Below are positions 1-8,423 of a stretch of DNA of 64,000 nt, piece after piece. Every line of letters begins with the position of its first letter. The first letter of the stretch is position 1. The position numbers were made by a program, and so were the translations under genes. Location: assembly GCF_043557345.1 (NCBI RefSeq), contig NZ_JBIFFV010000008.1, forward strand, positions 1 through 64,000, read 5' to 3'. A model generated the notes under the pieces. It searched no databases. It was not told where the DNA came from and worked only from the letters and a program-made list of their open reading frames with translations. This DNA is from Sulfitobacter sp043557345 (lineage in GTDB: Bacteria > Pseudomonadota > Alphaproteobacteria > Rhodobacterales > Rhodobacteraceae).

Positions 1-227
1 TGCCGTTTGGGGAGGACGGCAACCACCCCATCTCCTTGGTCAGTCCAAGGTGTCCGGTCGAAATGGGGGCCAGTTCACGCGGGCCATAGATCGGCGCTTC
101 AAGGCCGCGTTTCAAACGTTTGCGCACTGTTTTGCGGTCACAGCCAACCTTCCACGCGATCGCAGAAATGCTGAGACCCTGTTTCTTCATCCCACATTTC
201 CAAAGTAAGGCGCTGATTTCGCTGTCC
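1..227 (-). pseudogene. IS21-type IstA transposase, N-terminal fragment (runs off left edge)
   Basis: Reading the minus strand, a frame open from about 227 to the left edge gives an N-terminus with a helix-turn-helix (GLSISAIAWKVGCDRKTVRK) followed by RGLEAPIYGPR. This pattern is typical of IS21-family IstA transposases, in which the N-terminal HTH binds the element ends. After GPR the similarity I recognise fades, so the gene may be broken or joined to other sequence within the first 90 bases. No istB helper is visible. It lies divergently just upstream of the IS1380-type transposase, so two insertion elements were layered here. Family is inferred from the HTH pattern only; start and integrity are uncertain. 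Confidence 0.5.
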
Positions 228-284
228 TGACCATTATATTTCCTATATAAAACATGGTGTTGAAGGCTGCGAGGGGCGCGTTTC

Positions 285-1640
285 ATGGATCACCCAGAGG
301 GTGCGGGCTTGCAACGGGCAGATCGGGTGGATTTCGACCCTCGCGTGCGGCTGGAATTTCGCGGCACGCAGCTCAGTTCCGACGGCGGCCTTCTGGTGAT
401 GCGCGAGCTTGATGACGCGCTCGGGTTGTCCGATTTGGCGTCAGCGGCGCTGCGCGATACTCGCTCTGGCAAGAACACGGTCCATCGGCTCGACGGCCTG
501 TCCCGGCAATCAGTCTTTGGGCGGCTGGCCGGATACGAGGATGTCAACGACGCCAACCGTCTCGCCTGCGATCCGGTCATGCGCCAAGTTGTCGGCGGCA
601 GAGCGGTCGATGCACAAGCGGCCTCGGCATCGCAGATGGGACGGTTCGAGACCGAGACGCTGGCTCTGGCCGGGAACCGTGCCGCGCTGGCCGACCTGAA
701 CGGGCAATGGATCGACCGGTTCCATGACCGTAACGGGCTGAAGTACATCGTTCTGGACATGGACAGCTCGGTCAGCCCGACCCATGGCGACCAGGAAGGG
801 TCCGCCTGGAATGGCCATTTCGACTGTAGCTGCTATCACCCCAACTTTCTGTTCAACCAGTTCGGGATGCTGGAACGCTGCGCCCTGCGCCATGGCAACG
901 TCCACAGCGCCGATGGCTGGCGTGATGTTCTCGACCCCGTCATTGCGCGCTACGCGGAGCGCGACCTTGGTGACAGGTTCTTCCGGGCCGATGCTGCCTA
1001 CGCGATCCCGGCGATCTATGAGCGATTGGAAGAAGCGCGGTTCTTCTACGCCATCCGGCTGCCCGCAAACGCGGTCCTCAAGGACAAGATCGCGCATCGG
1101 CTAACGCGCCCTGTCGGGCGGCCGTCACTGACCAAGGTCAAGCGGTTCTTCGAGGAATTCGAGTATCAGGCGGCGTCCTGGGACAAGGAACGCCGGGTGA
1201 TCGCCAAGATCGAATGGCATCCGGGCGAACTGTTCCCGCGTGTCGGCTTCATCGTCACCAACCTGCCGATGGAGCCGGACTGGGTGGTGCGGTTCTACAA
1301 CCAGCGCGGCACCGCCGAGCAGCACATCAAAGAGGGCAAATACGCCTTTCGCTGGACGCGGCTGTCGTGCCGGAAGTTCCGCGACAATGAGGTGCGGCTG
1401 CAACTGCACGCCCTGGCGTACAACCTGGCCACCTTCTTGCGCTGCATCGAGCTGCCCGAGGCCATGGCCGACTGGTCGTTGACCAGCCTGCAACTGAAGC
1501 TGATCAAGATCGGGGCACGTGTGGTCCGTCACGCCCGCACCATCACCTTCCAGCTGGCCGAGGTCGCTGTCACCGGCACGATGGTACGCGCCATCCTCGC
1601 CGCTATCCGCCGATTGCGAGCGCCACCGCTATGCGCATGA
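285..1640 (+). mobile_element. IS1380-family transposase (DDE)
   Basis: The 451-residue protein has the layout of IS1380-family transposases: an N-terminal segment with LSSDGGLLVMRELDD, an RNase H-like DDE core with LDMDSSVSPTHGDQEG (first acidic residues about 158-160), FFRADAAYA (second, about 234) and a C-terminal FYNQRGTAEQHIKEGK signature containing the catalytic Glu. Length is full for the family and no stop or frameshift is seen, so the enzyme could be active. I could not find a convincing terminal inverted-repeat pair on either side, so the element's ends are undefined. It separates the IS21 remnant from the mscS-type gene. Confidence 0.85.
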
Positions 1641-1876
1641 TCGCGATCCACGCTCAAACTGAACGAAAGCGGCTGGACAGATCTGTCCGCTGCGCTGAAA
1701 AACGCCGCCCCTGGGCAAGGAAACAGCGGCTTCGCGGTCTGATCCGTCCAGATCCAGCAGTCTGCGCGACCGCAGGTGCCGCTTGCGGCAGAAAATCCTT
1801 GTCTAGCGCTCGGATACAGGCGATCTTCACCTCAAACGACACGCCACTTGGGGAATGCAGGAAGAAACGTGGTGAC

Positions 1877-4207
1877 ATGACCTTTCCGAGACGCTGGACC
1901 GCAGCGATGCTGTTCCTCGTGGCGCTTGCTTGCAGCGCCATCCTTCCACACCCGATGCTGGCACAGGAGGCCACGGCCTCCGAGCCCGCCCCAAGCAATC
2001 TCGACCTGCTCCTCGACGTCATCGAGAACGACGACAGCCGGGCGGCCCTCATCGACGAACTCCGCGCCGCGCAGAGCGAGGCCGACGCACCGGTCGACGA
2101 CCAGATCGTCGAGACCCTCGCCGCCGATGGGGCCACCCCGCCCGAGGCGCTTTCGTTCAGCCGGCGCATCGCGCTGATCACTCAGGAGGCCGCGCAGGAC
2201 ATCGCCTCGGGCCTCGAAACCGCCTGGACCCAGATCATTCGCGCCCCGATGGTCTTCGAGGGCCTGAGCGGCGGCGAGGCCGGCGTGCTGCTCGAAGCCG
2301 CAAAGCAACTGGCCCTGATCATCGTCGTGACGGTGGCGGTGTTCCTCGCGCTGCGCTGGATGGGCAAATCGCTCTATGCCCGGATGGACGCCAAGGCCGA
2401 GGCCAGCGGCGCCCTGCGCACGACGCTGCTGTTCATCGCCTCCGCCCTGATCGACGCGCTGATCGTGATCGTCGCCTGGGCTGCCGGCTATCTCATCGCG
2501 ACGCTGTTCCTTGGCAATTTCGGCGAGATCGGAATTCGCCAGACGCTCTATCTCAACGCCTTCCTGCTGGTCGAGCTGGCCAAGGTGGGCGTGCGCCTGA
2601 TCGTGTCGCCGGCCTCGAGCAGCCTGCGTCCGCTGCCGATCTCCGACGGCTCCGCGAAATACCTCGGGTCGCGGCTCAATTTCATGGTCGGGATCGTGGG
2701 CTACGGCCAGTTGCTGATCGTGCCGATCCTCAACGCCAGCATCTCGGCCTCCGCGGGCCGCGCCGTCTCGGCGCTGATCGCGGTGATCGTGGTGGGGCTT
2801 GCGATCTGGATGGTGCTGCGCAACCGCCGACCGGTGGCCGACTGGCTCGAGCGCGGTGGCCGCAGCAAAGCCGACATGGTGCGCGAATCCCATCTCGAGG
2901 AACAGGGCGAACCGGTCGAGACCCCGGCCAGCGAAGAGTTCCCGATGGGCACGCCCGAAACGCCCAAGAAGAAGCGTGGCGGGCTTCAGGTGCTGGCGCG
3001 CAACTGGCACATCCCGGCCCTGATCTACCTGCTGGTGATGCTGGTGCTGGTGCTGGTCCAGCCCGGCGACGCCGCCTTCCTGTCGCTGATCAACTCCGGT
3101 CAGGTGCTTCTGTTGGCGATCCTCGGTGTGGCGGTCGCGGGGGTGATGACCCGGACCATGGTCAACGGCGTGCAGCTTCCCGACACCGTCAACGCCCGCC
3201 TGCCGGCGCTGCAGCGGCGGCTGAACACCTTCGTGCCGAAGGCGCTCTTCGTGCTGCGGCTGGTGATCTTCGCCCTCGTGGTGATCTTCGCCCTCAACGC
3301 CATCAGCGTGATCGACCTGAGGGCGTGGATGGCCGGCCAGTTCGGGCGCGAGTTCACCGCGACGGTGTTTTCGGTCGTGGCGGTCCTGCTCGTGTCCTTC
3401 GCGATCTGGGTCGGCATGACCTCGTGGGTCGATTATCGCCTGAACCCGGAATACGGCACCGTGGCGACCTCGCGCGAGCAGACGCTGCTGACGCTGCTGC
3501 GCAATGCCGCAACCATCGCGCTGGTCGTCATCACGCTGATGTTCGTGCTCTCCGAGATCGGTCTCGACATCGCGCCGTTGCTCGCCTCGGCCGGGGTGCT
3601 GGGCCTTGCCATCGGCTTCGGTGCGCAAAAACTGGTGCAGGACATCATCACCGGCATCTTCATCCAGTTCGAGAACGCGATGAACGTGGGCGACGTGGTC
3701 ACCGCCGGCAGCACCACCGGCGTAGTCGAGAAGCTGACCATCCGCTCGGTGAGCCTGCGCGACGTCAGCGGCGCCTACCACCTGATCCCGTTCTCGTCGG
3801 TGGACATGGTCACGAACTTCATGCGCGAGTTCGGCTACTTCGTCTGCGACATGGGCGTGGCCTACCGCGAGAACATCGACGAGGTGAAGCAGGCCATGCT
3901 CGACGCCTTCGAGCAGCTGCGCGCCGATCCCGAGCAGGCGGCCAACATCATGGGCGATCTGGAGTGGTTCGGCATCAATGCCTTCGGCGACAGCGCCGTG
4001 GTGGTGCGGGCGCGGATCAAGTGCGTGCCGGGCACCCAGTGGGGGGTTGGACGGGCCTATAACGGTGTGCTGAAAGAGGTGTTCGACGCCCGCAACATCG
4101 AGATCCCCTTCCCGCACCAGACGATCTATCTGGGCGAGTCGAAATCGGGCGCGACCCAGTCCTTCCATGTCGTCGCGGAGGGCAGCGAGACCCCCGGCGA
4201 CAACTGA
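1877..4207 (+). CDS. Large MscS-family mechanosensitive channel (YbiO-like)
   Basis: An inner-membrane tension-gated channel of the MscS superfamily, of the large multi-helix type (776 residues; E. coli YbiO is similar in size). The chosen ATG at 1877 follows GTGGTGAC and begins a signal peptide ending near ALA/QEA; an in-frame start at 1631 would add 82 residues without a signal sequence. Many transmembrane segments precede the Gly/Ala-rich pore helix (LASAGVLGLAIGFGAQKLVQ, residues about 566-585), followed by the MscS beta domain and the alpha/beta C-terminus. Its very GC-rich, CTCGAG-heavy sequence differs from the AT-richer island to the right. It stands alone after the transposase and ends in a hairpin terminator. 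Confidence 0.85.
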   Translation: MTFPRRWTAAMLFLVALACSAILPHPMLAQEATASEPAPSNLDLLLDVIENDDSRAALIDELRAAQSEADAPVDDQIVETLAADGATPPEALSFSRRIALITQEAAQDIASGLETAWTQIIRAPMVFEGLSGGEAGVLLEAAKQLALIIVVTVAVFLALRWMGKSLYARMDAKAEASGALRTTLLFIASALIDALIVIVAWAAGYLIATLFLGNFGEIGIRQTLYLNAFLLVELAKVGVRLIVSPASSSLRPLPISDGSAKYLGSRLNFMVGIVGYGQLLIVPILNASISASAGRAVSALIAVIVVGLAIWMVLRNRRPVADWLERGGRSKADMVRESHLEEQGEPVETPASEEFPMGTPETPKKKRGGLQVLARNWHIPALIYLLVMLVLVLVQPGDAAFLSLINSGQVLLLAILGVAVAGVMTRTMVNGVQLPDTVNARLPALQRRLNTFVPKALFVLRLVIFALVVIFALNAISVIDLRAWMAGQFGREFTATVFSVVAVLLVSFAIWVGMTSWVDYRLNPEYGTVATSREQTLLTLLRNAATIALVVITLMFVLSEIGLDIAPLLASAGVLGLAIGFGAQKLVQDIITGIFIQFENAMNVGDVVTAGSTTGVVEKLTIRSVSLRDVSGAYHLIPFSSVDMVTNFMREFGYFVCDMGVAYRENIDEVKQAMLDAFEQLRADPEQAANIMGDLEWFGINAFGDSAVVVRARIKCVPGTQWGVGRAYNGVLKEVFDARNIEIPFPHQTIYLGESKSGATQSFHVVAEGSETPGDN

Positions 4208-4230
4208 GGACCTTCACAGGACAAGAAAAG

Positions 4231-4264
4231 GGGCCGCGCGGCGATGCTGCGCGGCCCTTTCTCA
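4231..4264 (+). terminator. Rho-independent terminator of the mscS-type gene
   Basis: A nine-base-pair GC stem (GGGCCGCGC at 4231-4239 with GCGCGGCCC at 4249-4257) is followed by TTTCTC, 24 bases after the stop codon. Confidence 0.75.
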
Positions 4265-4310
4265 TTGATCACGACCGACGCCCCGCCGCATGGCAGCGCG
4301 GCAGCCGCGC

Positions 4311-4515
4311 TTACTGGATCGAGATCTCGACCCGCTGGCTTTCGCCGGTGCTGCCGGGGATCCGCAGGAAGTAGCGCCCGGGCTTGATGGCCAGGAAGTC
4401 GATCTCCATCGTGCCGGCCTCGTCGAACTCGACGCTCTCGAGCCCGAAGGGCCGGATCTCGAGCCCGTTCACCACGACCTCGTTGACCCAGATCGCCCGG
4501 AAGAAGCCCGTAAAG
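4311..4515 (-). pseudogene. Cut-off 3' end of an unidentified gene
   Basis: The minus strand carries about 67 codons ending in VEISIQ and TAA at 4311-4313. The reading frame is closed by a stop immediately upstream of about 4515, and no start codon with a ribosome binding site exists in the remaining piece. The preserved C-terminus (WVNEVVVNGLEIRPFGLES, then FLAIKPGRYFLRIPG) looks beta-strand rich, as in cupredoxin-like or immunoglobulin-like folds, but I do not recognise a family. Base composition matches the mscS gene next door, while sequence beyond 4515 is clearly AT-richer. I infer that the gene was truncated when the neighbouring island or a rearrangement arrived, which makes about 4515 a junction. 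Confidence 0.6.
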
Positions 4516-4526
4516 GTGTTTGGTTA

Positions 4527-4787
4527 ATGTCGGTTCATATCATGGATCAAAACGATCTCCCTCAGTCTCTTCACCTGTCTGTCCCCCTGTCGGTCTCCAT
4601 TGGGAGCATCAGGCCTGTGTCCCGCGACAGCGCCAATTCCGAATATTTAAGGTTCGGAATTAGCCCTCCCGCTTATGGCTGGGGATTTTTCAAACGGCGG
4701 TTTAGGGTAGATTACGTCCGGCGGTTGCATCCCGAAGTCAGCGCTGGAGGGAAGTCGCCTCACGACATTCGGATTACCTTACTGTGA
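4527..4787 (+). CDS. Possible small protein of unknown function
   Basis: An ATG at 4527 opens an 86-residue frame beginning MSVHIMDQNDLPQ. I recognise no family, and the ribosome binding site (AAAGGTG about 12 bases upstream) is only fair. It overlaps the 3' end of the convergent minus-strand gene by 28 bases and contains a hairpin at 4635-4661 inside its frame. Both points argue that this may be non-coding junction sequence rather than a gene. Confidence 0.2.
   Translation: MSVHIMDQNDLPQSLHLSVPLSVSIGSIRPVSRDSANSEYLRFGISPPAYGWGFFKRRFRVDYVRRLHPEVSAGGKSPHDIRITLL
4635..4661. repeat. Perfect 9-bp inverted repeat in the island's left part
   Basis: AATTCCGAA (4635-4643) and TTCGGAATT (4653-4661) form a perfect stem with a nine-base loop. 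It has no T-tract, so it is not an obvious terminator. It could be a protein-binding site or a structural element near the island's left boundary. Confidence 0.4.
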
Positions 4788-5137
4788 TACCAATCGAACC
4801 CGTTCGATTTGAGGCCAAGGGGAGAGCCCGCGTACAGGCACCAGCGATCTACACCTACCTTGCCGTACTTCTTTAGATAGGTAGCGTAGGCGTATGCCAT
4901 GTCGAGATCCACGTTGTCTACCAGCCAAGTTTTCAACTTCCGATTCCCACGTTTCGTTAAGTACGCGCGTCTTCCATCAAAAGCGGCGGATGGGCTATGT
5001 TTTATAACTATGAGACCACGCTTTTTCGCAATGGTTCCCTGCTCTCTCGAAAGCCAGCCGTACCAAATAAGCAAAAACGGCAAAACAAGGTCATTGCTTA
5101 AACCGCGTGCGGTAAGTTCTCCGTTCAGAGGGGGCAT
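4760..5137 (-). CDS. Small winged-helix-like protein
   Basis: The 125-residue protein contains a segment (about 30-75) that reads like a winged-helix DNA-binding domain: WYGWLSREQGTIAKKRGLIV, then a wing-like RRAYLTKRGNRKL resembling the beta-hairpin of MarR-type regulators. The C-terminal half (DMAYAYATYLKKYGKVGVDRW) is not recognised. Its ATG is preceded by AGGAGTAATTC on the minus strand, a good Shine-Dalgarno. It is divergent from the XRE gene and shares the palindromic CATG with that gene's start, so there is no room for a conventional promoter between them. A regulatory role within the island is inference. Confidence 0.5.
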   Translation of the reverse strand: MPPLNGELTARGLSNDLVLPFLLIWYGWLSREQGTIAKKRGLIVIKHSPSAAFDGRRAYLTKRGNRKLKTWLVDNVDLDMAYAYATYLKKYGKVGVDRWCLYAGSPLGLKSNGFDWYHSKVIRMS

Positions 5138-5465
5138 GAATTACTCCTATTTTGGGAGCGTCCTGCTAACCGATGTAGAGCAGCTTGTCGAGCATGATCG
5201 GAGCAAAACATTGGCAGGCGCTGCGCATACGGAAACATACTTGCTTTTTCGCAGGAATTTGGTTGAGGTTCGGAAGGCTGCGGCTCTGTCGCAGGCAGGA
5301 CTTGCGAAAATGCTAGGAAAGCCGCCCTCCTACGTAGCGAAATATGAGCTAGGAGAACGTCGCTTAGATGTGGTTGAAATGTGTGTCATACTTAAGTGTA
5401 TCGGCATGGAGCCGCATCAGTTTCTACAGCCGATTTTTGAAGACGCCCCTACAACCTTACGCTGA
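5136..5465 (+). CDS. XRE-family helix-turn-helix regulator
   Basis: A 109-residue protein whose central part (about 38-95) is a Cro/C1-type HTH: LFRRNLVEVRKAAALSQAGL, then KMLGKPPSYVAKYELGERRLD. The recognition helix falls in PPSYVAKYE. This architecture is common in small repressors of mobile elements. ATG at 5136 is preceded by GAGGGG; the frame is open further left (to 4899) but without a better start. It is divergent from the winged-helix-like gene and convergent with the recombinase operon. A likely role is control of the pair itself or of the island operon; the target is not visible. Confidence 0.8.
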   Translation: MNYSYFGSVLLTDVEQLVEHDRSKTLAGAAHTETYLLFRRNLVEVRKAAALSQAGLAKMLGKPPSYVAKYELGERRLDVVEMCVILKCIGMEPHQFLQPIFEDAPTTLR

Positions 5466-5722
5466 AGCAATTTTAAGTTCGTCCAAAGCGTGCAAATTTG
5501 TGTTTCGCCACGGCGTGAGCTTGTGCCGACCTCTGCAAGACGTCTTCCCGGCCTAGATTTGAACATTCAATTGCAAAGTTTTCCAAGGACGAACCTTGCA
5601 ATTGGCGCCACTTCACATTGTTCTTGACGGTGAAAGTATATGCTATTGTAGCGACCCTGCACCCAGTAGTAGTATGCGGATGCGATCTTTCTATCTTTCC
5701 ACCCCTTTCAGTCGAATGGCCA
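5466..5722. other. Intergenic region between XRE gene and recombinase operon end
   Basis: 257 bases with no credible gene. The only notable structure is an inverted repeat at 5568-5604, listed separately. Sequence is AT-rich like the rest of the island. Confidence 0.5.
5568..5604. repeat. Perfect 9-bp inverted repeat CAATTGCAA/TTGCAATTG
   Basis: CAATTGCAA at 5568-5576 pairs with TTGCAATTG at 5596-5604 across a 19-base spacer. It lies between two convergent genes. Without a following U-tract it is a weak terminator candidate; an operator or recombination-site role is possible but unproven. Confidence 0.45.
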
Positions 5723-6355
5723 CTAGAGCAACCCCTTCTTTTGCATAAGGGCTACGAACTTACGAGAGTTAGTAGGTCTGTTGCCTTTCACGATCTCGCC
5801 GTCTTCCAAGTTGAATCCGTAATCGACCAGGACTTCGAAGAACTCGCGAACTATCTCTATTTCTTCATTAGAATTGTGTCCTATCGTGACGATAGCATTT
5901 CCTTCGCTCCCGTCGATAGCACCGTTAGTTTTCTTCATTTTAGTTACGAAGCTATCCAGCAAACGCATCTGCGTAAGCGCTTTGCTACGATCTGCCACAA
6001 TGTCCCGGAACATGCTTTTGAGGCGCGGGGTAAGCAAGGCCGCCATTATTTCTTCCTCATCAGAGGAAAATGAAGCGTTAGCGCTCCGTGTAACCTCTTT
6101 TGGGGCCGCTTCCTCGGCGAATGCCCTGATGAGCGCTTTCAGGTCATCGGTGTTGTAGATAGATTGGGCCTTCGGTCCGCCCTGCAATCCGAGGAGCTCG
6201 ATCCTTTCTGCAACCGAAGCGAAAGTTACAGAACCATTTTCTTCGATGATCTTCTTACAGGCGGCCACGATATTCTTAACGGCTCTGACCCGACGGGGCG
6301 ATTTTCCGTTGCTGATCTCTGAAGCAATGGCGTGCGCTTTGACGAAATCACCCAT
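5723..6355 (-). CDS. gmtX: GmtX-like protein, last gene of the recombinase operon
   Basis: The residues after the start carry the pattern I associate with gamma-mobile-trio protein GmtX: ISNGKSPRRVRAVKNIVAAC, KKIIEENGSVTFASVAERIE, GGPKAQSIYN and LKALIRAFAE. This resembles an HTH-like N-terminus that reads GS-x-F-S-x-A, then GGP-x-AQ-x-I-x-N, in the family. The C-terminal half is acidic and unrecognised. I chose ATG 6353-6355 (210 residues) because it overlaps the helicase stop by eight bases, as in translational coupling; a longer frame starts at 6436. In GMT elements GmtX accompanies two tyrosine recombinases, and here both are in the same operon. Molecular function is unknown. Confidence 0.6.
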   Translation of the reverse strand: MGDFVKAHAIASEISNGKSPRRVRAVKNIVAACKKIIEENGSVTFASVAERIELLGLQGGPKAQSIYNTDDLKALIRAFAEEAAPKEVTRSANASFSSDEEEIMAALLTPRLKSMFRDIVADRSKALTQMRLLDSFVTKMKKTNGAIDGSEGNAIVTIGHNSNEEIEIVREFFEVLVDYGFNLEDGEIVKGNRPTNSRKFVALMQKKGLL

Positions 6356-8423
6356 GTGCAATAATCCCAGACTGTCGTTGGTTGGCGGCAGTTTCTGAGC
6401 GAACAGCTTGCTCGTAGGCGTCGTAGTCACCGACAATAACTACCTGTCTCGCCGCACGGGTGATGGCCGTGTAGATCAAGCTGCGCTCGACGAAGGAAGT
6501 CCGTGTCGAGCTGAAAAGCGGAACAATCACTCGATCCCATTGACTGCCCTGGCTTTTGTGAACCGTCAGACAATAGGCTAAGTCGATATTCTCGATATCA
6601 TCAGCACCCAAAGAGACAATATTACCTTCAAAGTTAGCCAAGTCTGGCTTCAAAAGACGTCCCAGGGAGCCGTTCCTAAGATCTCTACCCTGATCAGTGC
6701 TCAAGTAAACGATGGGGTCTCCGACCCTGATGGTTACGCTCCCGGTCATTAATTCTCTGGCAGATCGTAGCGATGACATGAACCTGTTGATGTTGTTGAC
6801 GCCTCCCTCGCCGCCTTTGACCGGTGCGATGATCTGCATATCGTCTTTGCTGCAGCCAGCCTTGACGAAATCCTTACCAATCTCCAAGATAGCTTCCGGT
6901 GCTTGGTTCTGGTTTACTTGCAAATGCTGAACACCGTCCTTCACGCCAGTGTAGCGCTCCAGATCATCCAAGACGCCATATCGAATGTTCTTCGCAATCG
7001 CTGGGATGCCGGTCATTTCGTCCTGACGATGGACCTTATCGAGTACTACTTTTTGAATCCCGGGATATTCAAACAGATCGCAAAAAGGGGCTCCGAAGCC
7101 GATTGGGGGCAGTTGAGCGGGATCACCAATGAGGCAAACTCGCGCCTTTGCTCCAATTCTCAATATTCTATAGAGGTCCGGCAAATCGACCATGCTGGCT
7201 TCGTCGATTAGGATAAGGTTGGCCTCCTCAAGTTCCCTACCCGCGTGATTTCTTGTGAAGCTTGCAATAGTGCTCGATGGGTAGCCGGTGGCTTCGGTAA
7301 TGCGTTTCGCAGCGCGACCGGAGAGAGCCATCAAATGGATCTTCAAGCCACACGCCTCGGCAAGCTCACAGACGGCTCTTAGGACACTGGTTTTGCCACT
7401 GCCAGCATATCCTGCGAAAACGTTGAATCGATGCTTCAGTGCGCTTCTGACGGCCTTGAGTTGCATTTGTGTGAACCCGAAGCCCTGCTGGCACTCGATC
7501 TTTCGAATATGCCGGCTAAAATATTCTTTCGGCATTATAACGCTGTCAAAGAGATTTTCCTGGGCGACCTGCAAGGTGCGGGCTTGGCAAAGGATATACT
7601 GTTCCATGACCGCAGCACCGAAGGGTTGCAGCCCATCATCGTTGTAAATGGCACCGTGATTATCGACACAAGCAGTTATTGCTTCAGCACCGAGCTGTTG
7701 CCCCAGAAACGCTACTAAGCGTTCTCCTGCATATTCCACAGATGTCCATGTATGACCTTGGTTCAGCCGACCATACAAAAAGTACTCGCAGGCAGCGCAA
7801 AGGCGTTTCGGATCGCTTGGGCTAATACCCATGCTCTGGCCAATGGCATCGACCTTTTTCCAGTCCAGCCAGCTAATCAGAAGATAGGGGTTCGCCTGTA
7901 GGCTCTTGGCTCCCAGCTGGCCCCAGGCTTTGACGACTTTACTGCCAAGCCATTTATCCACACCGAGGGCATCGAGATACATCGCGAGCTCGGCACCTGC
8001 CGCTGCATCACTGAAACTTTCGAAAAGGGCAATTGCGGTATCCGCCGGTATCAGATCGAGTATACCAGCATCACGATTTACAATCGCATCACGAAGTCCA
8101 ACTCCAAACCTTTCAACCAGTTTGGAAGCGCGAACGTATCCGATGCCGTGGAACATCTGCTCCTCTGCAAGGAAGCGAATAATGTTGGCCTTGGAGCTTT
8201 GCTCAAACAAATGTTCACCAAACACAAATTCGTTTTGCGCGTTGGTCCGCCTCCCTGCTTCTGAACCTAGCTGGGACAGCGCGGGCCAATTATCAATGGG
8301 ACTGTTTTCTCGCTTCGTTACGAGCCGATCCCCCTCCATCGAATGACCCCCCCCACCATTTCCATCAACTGATGCGAAGGCAACGTCGCTCCGGACACAA
8401 AACTTCGTGCCCACTCGGATCAT
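6348..8423 (-). CDS. RecD2-type SF1B DNA helicase
   Basis: A 691-residue ATP-dependent helicase of the RecD/TraA superfamily 1B. Visible motifs: HhH-like segment around residues 92-108, Walker A GYAGSGKT (338-345), Walker B LIDEASMVD (405-413), motif III GDPAQLPPIG (433-442), and the 2B/motif V-VI region LTVHKSQGSQWDRVIV (619-634) with YTAITRAARQVVIVGD (651-666). This is full RecD2 architecture, 5'-3' polarity being typical of the family. The start ATG overlaps the preceding gene's stop in ATGA, so it is translationally coupled within the recombinase operon. No RecB/RecC partner is nearby. A role in processing DNA during island excision or integration, or as a cargo defence component, is inference. 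Confidence 0.85.
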   Translation of the reverse strand: MIRVGTKFCVRSDVAFASVDGNGGGGHSMEGDRLVTKRENSPIDNWPALSQLGSEAGRRTNAQNEFVFGEHLFEQSSKANIIRFLAEEQMFHGIGYVRASKLVERFGVGLRDAIVNRDAGILDLIPADTAIALFESFSDAAAGAELAMYLDALGVDKWLGSKVVKAWGQLGAKSLQANPYLLISWLDWKKVDAIGQSMGISPSDPKRLCAACEYFLYGRLNQGHTWTSVEYAGERLVAFLGQQLGAEAITACVDNHGAIYNDDGLQPFGAAVMEQYILCQARTLQVAQENLFDSVIMPKEYFSRHIRKIECQQGFGFTQMQLKAVRSALKHRFNVFAGYAGSGKTSVLRAVCELAEACGLKIHLMALSGRAAKRITEATGYPSSTIASFTRNHAGRELEEANLILIDEASMVDLPDLYRILRIGAKARVCLIGDPAQLPPIGFGAPFCDLFEYPGIQKVVLDKVHRQDEMTGIPAIAKNIRYGVLDDLERYTGVKDGVQHLQVNQNQAPEAILEIGKDFVKAGCSKDDMQIIAPVKGGEGGVNNINRFMSSLRSARELMTGSVTIRVGDPIVYLSTDQGRDLRNGSLGRLLKPDLANFEGNIVSLGADDIENIDLAYCLTVHKSQGSQWDRVIVPLFSSTRTSFVERSLIYTAITRAARQVVIVGDYDAYEQAVRSETAANQRQSGIIAHG

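Noticed and set aside
285..1640. Terminal inverted repeats defining the IS1380-type element
   Set aside because: I searched both flanks by eye and found no convincing matching pair, so no element ends are reported.
1832..4168. Very long minus-strand open frame (778 codons) opposite the mscS-type gene
   Set aside because: It is the His/Asp/Arg-rich antisense shadow of a GC-rich gene, has no family features, and the plus strand has clear channel motifs.
4290..4526. N-terminal extension of the 86-residue frame
   Set aside because: It is antisense to the truncated GC-rich gene and its composition changes at the junction near 4515.
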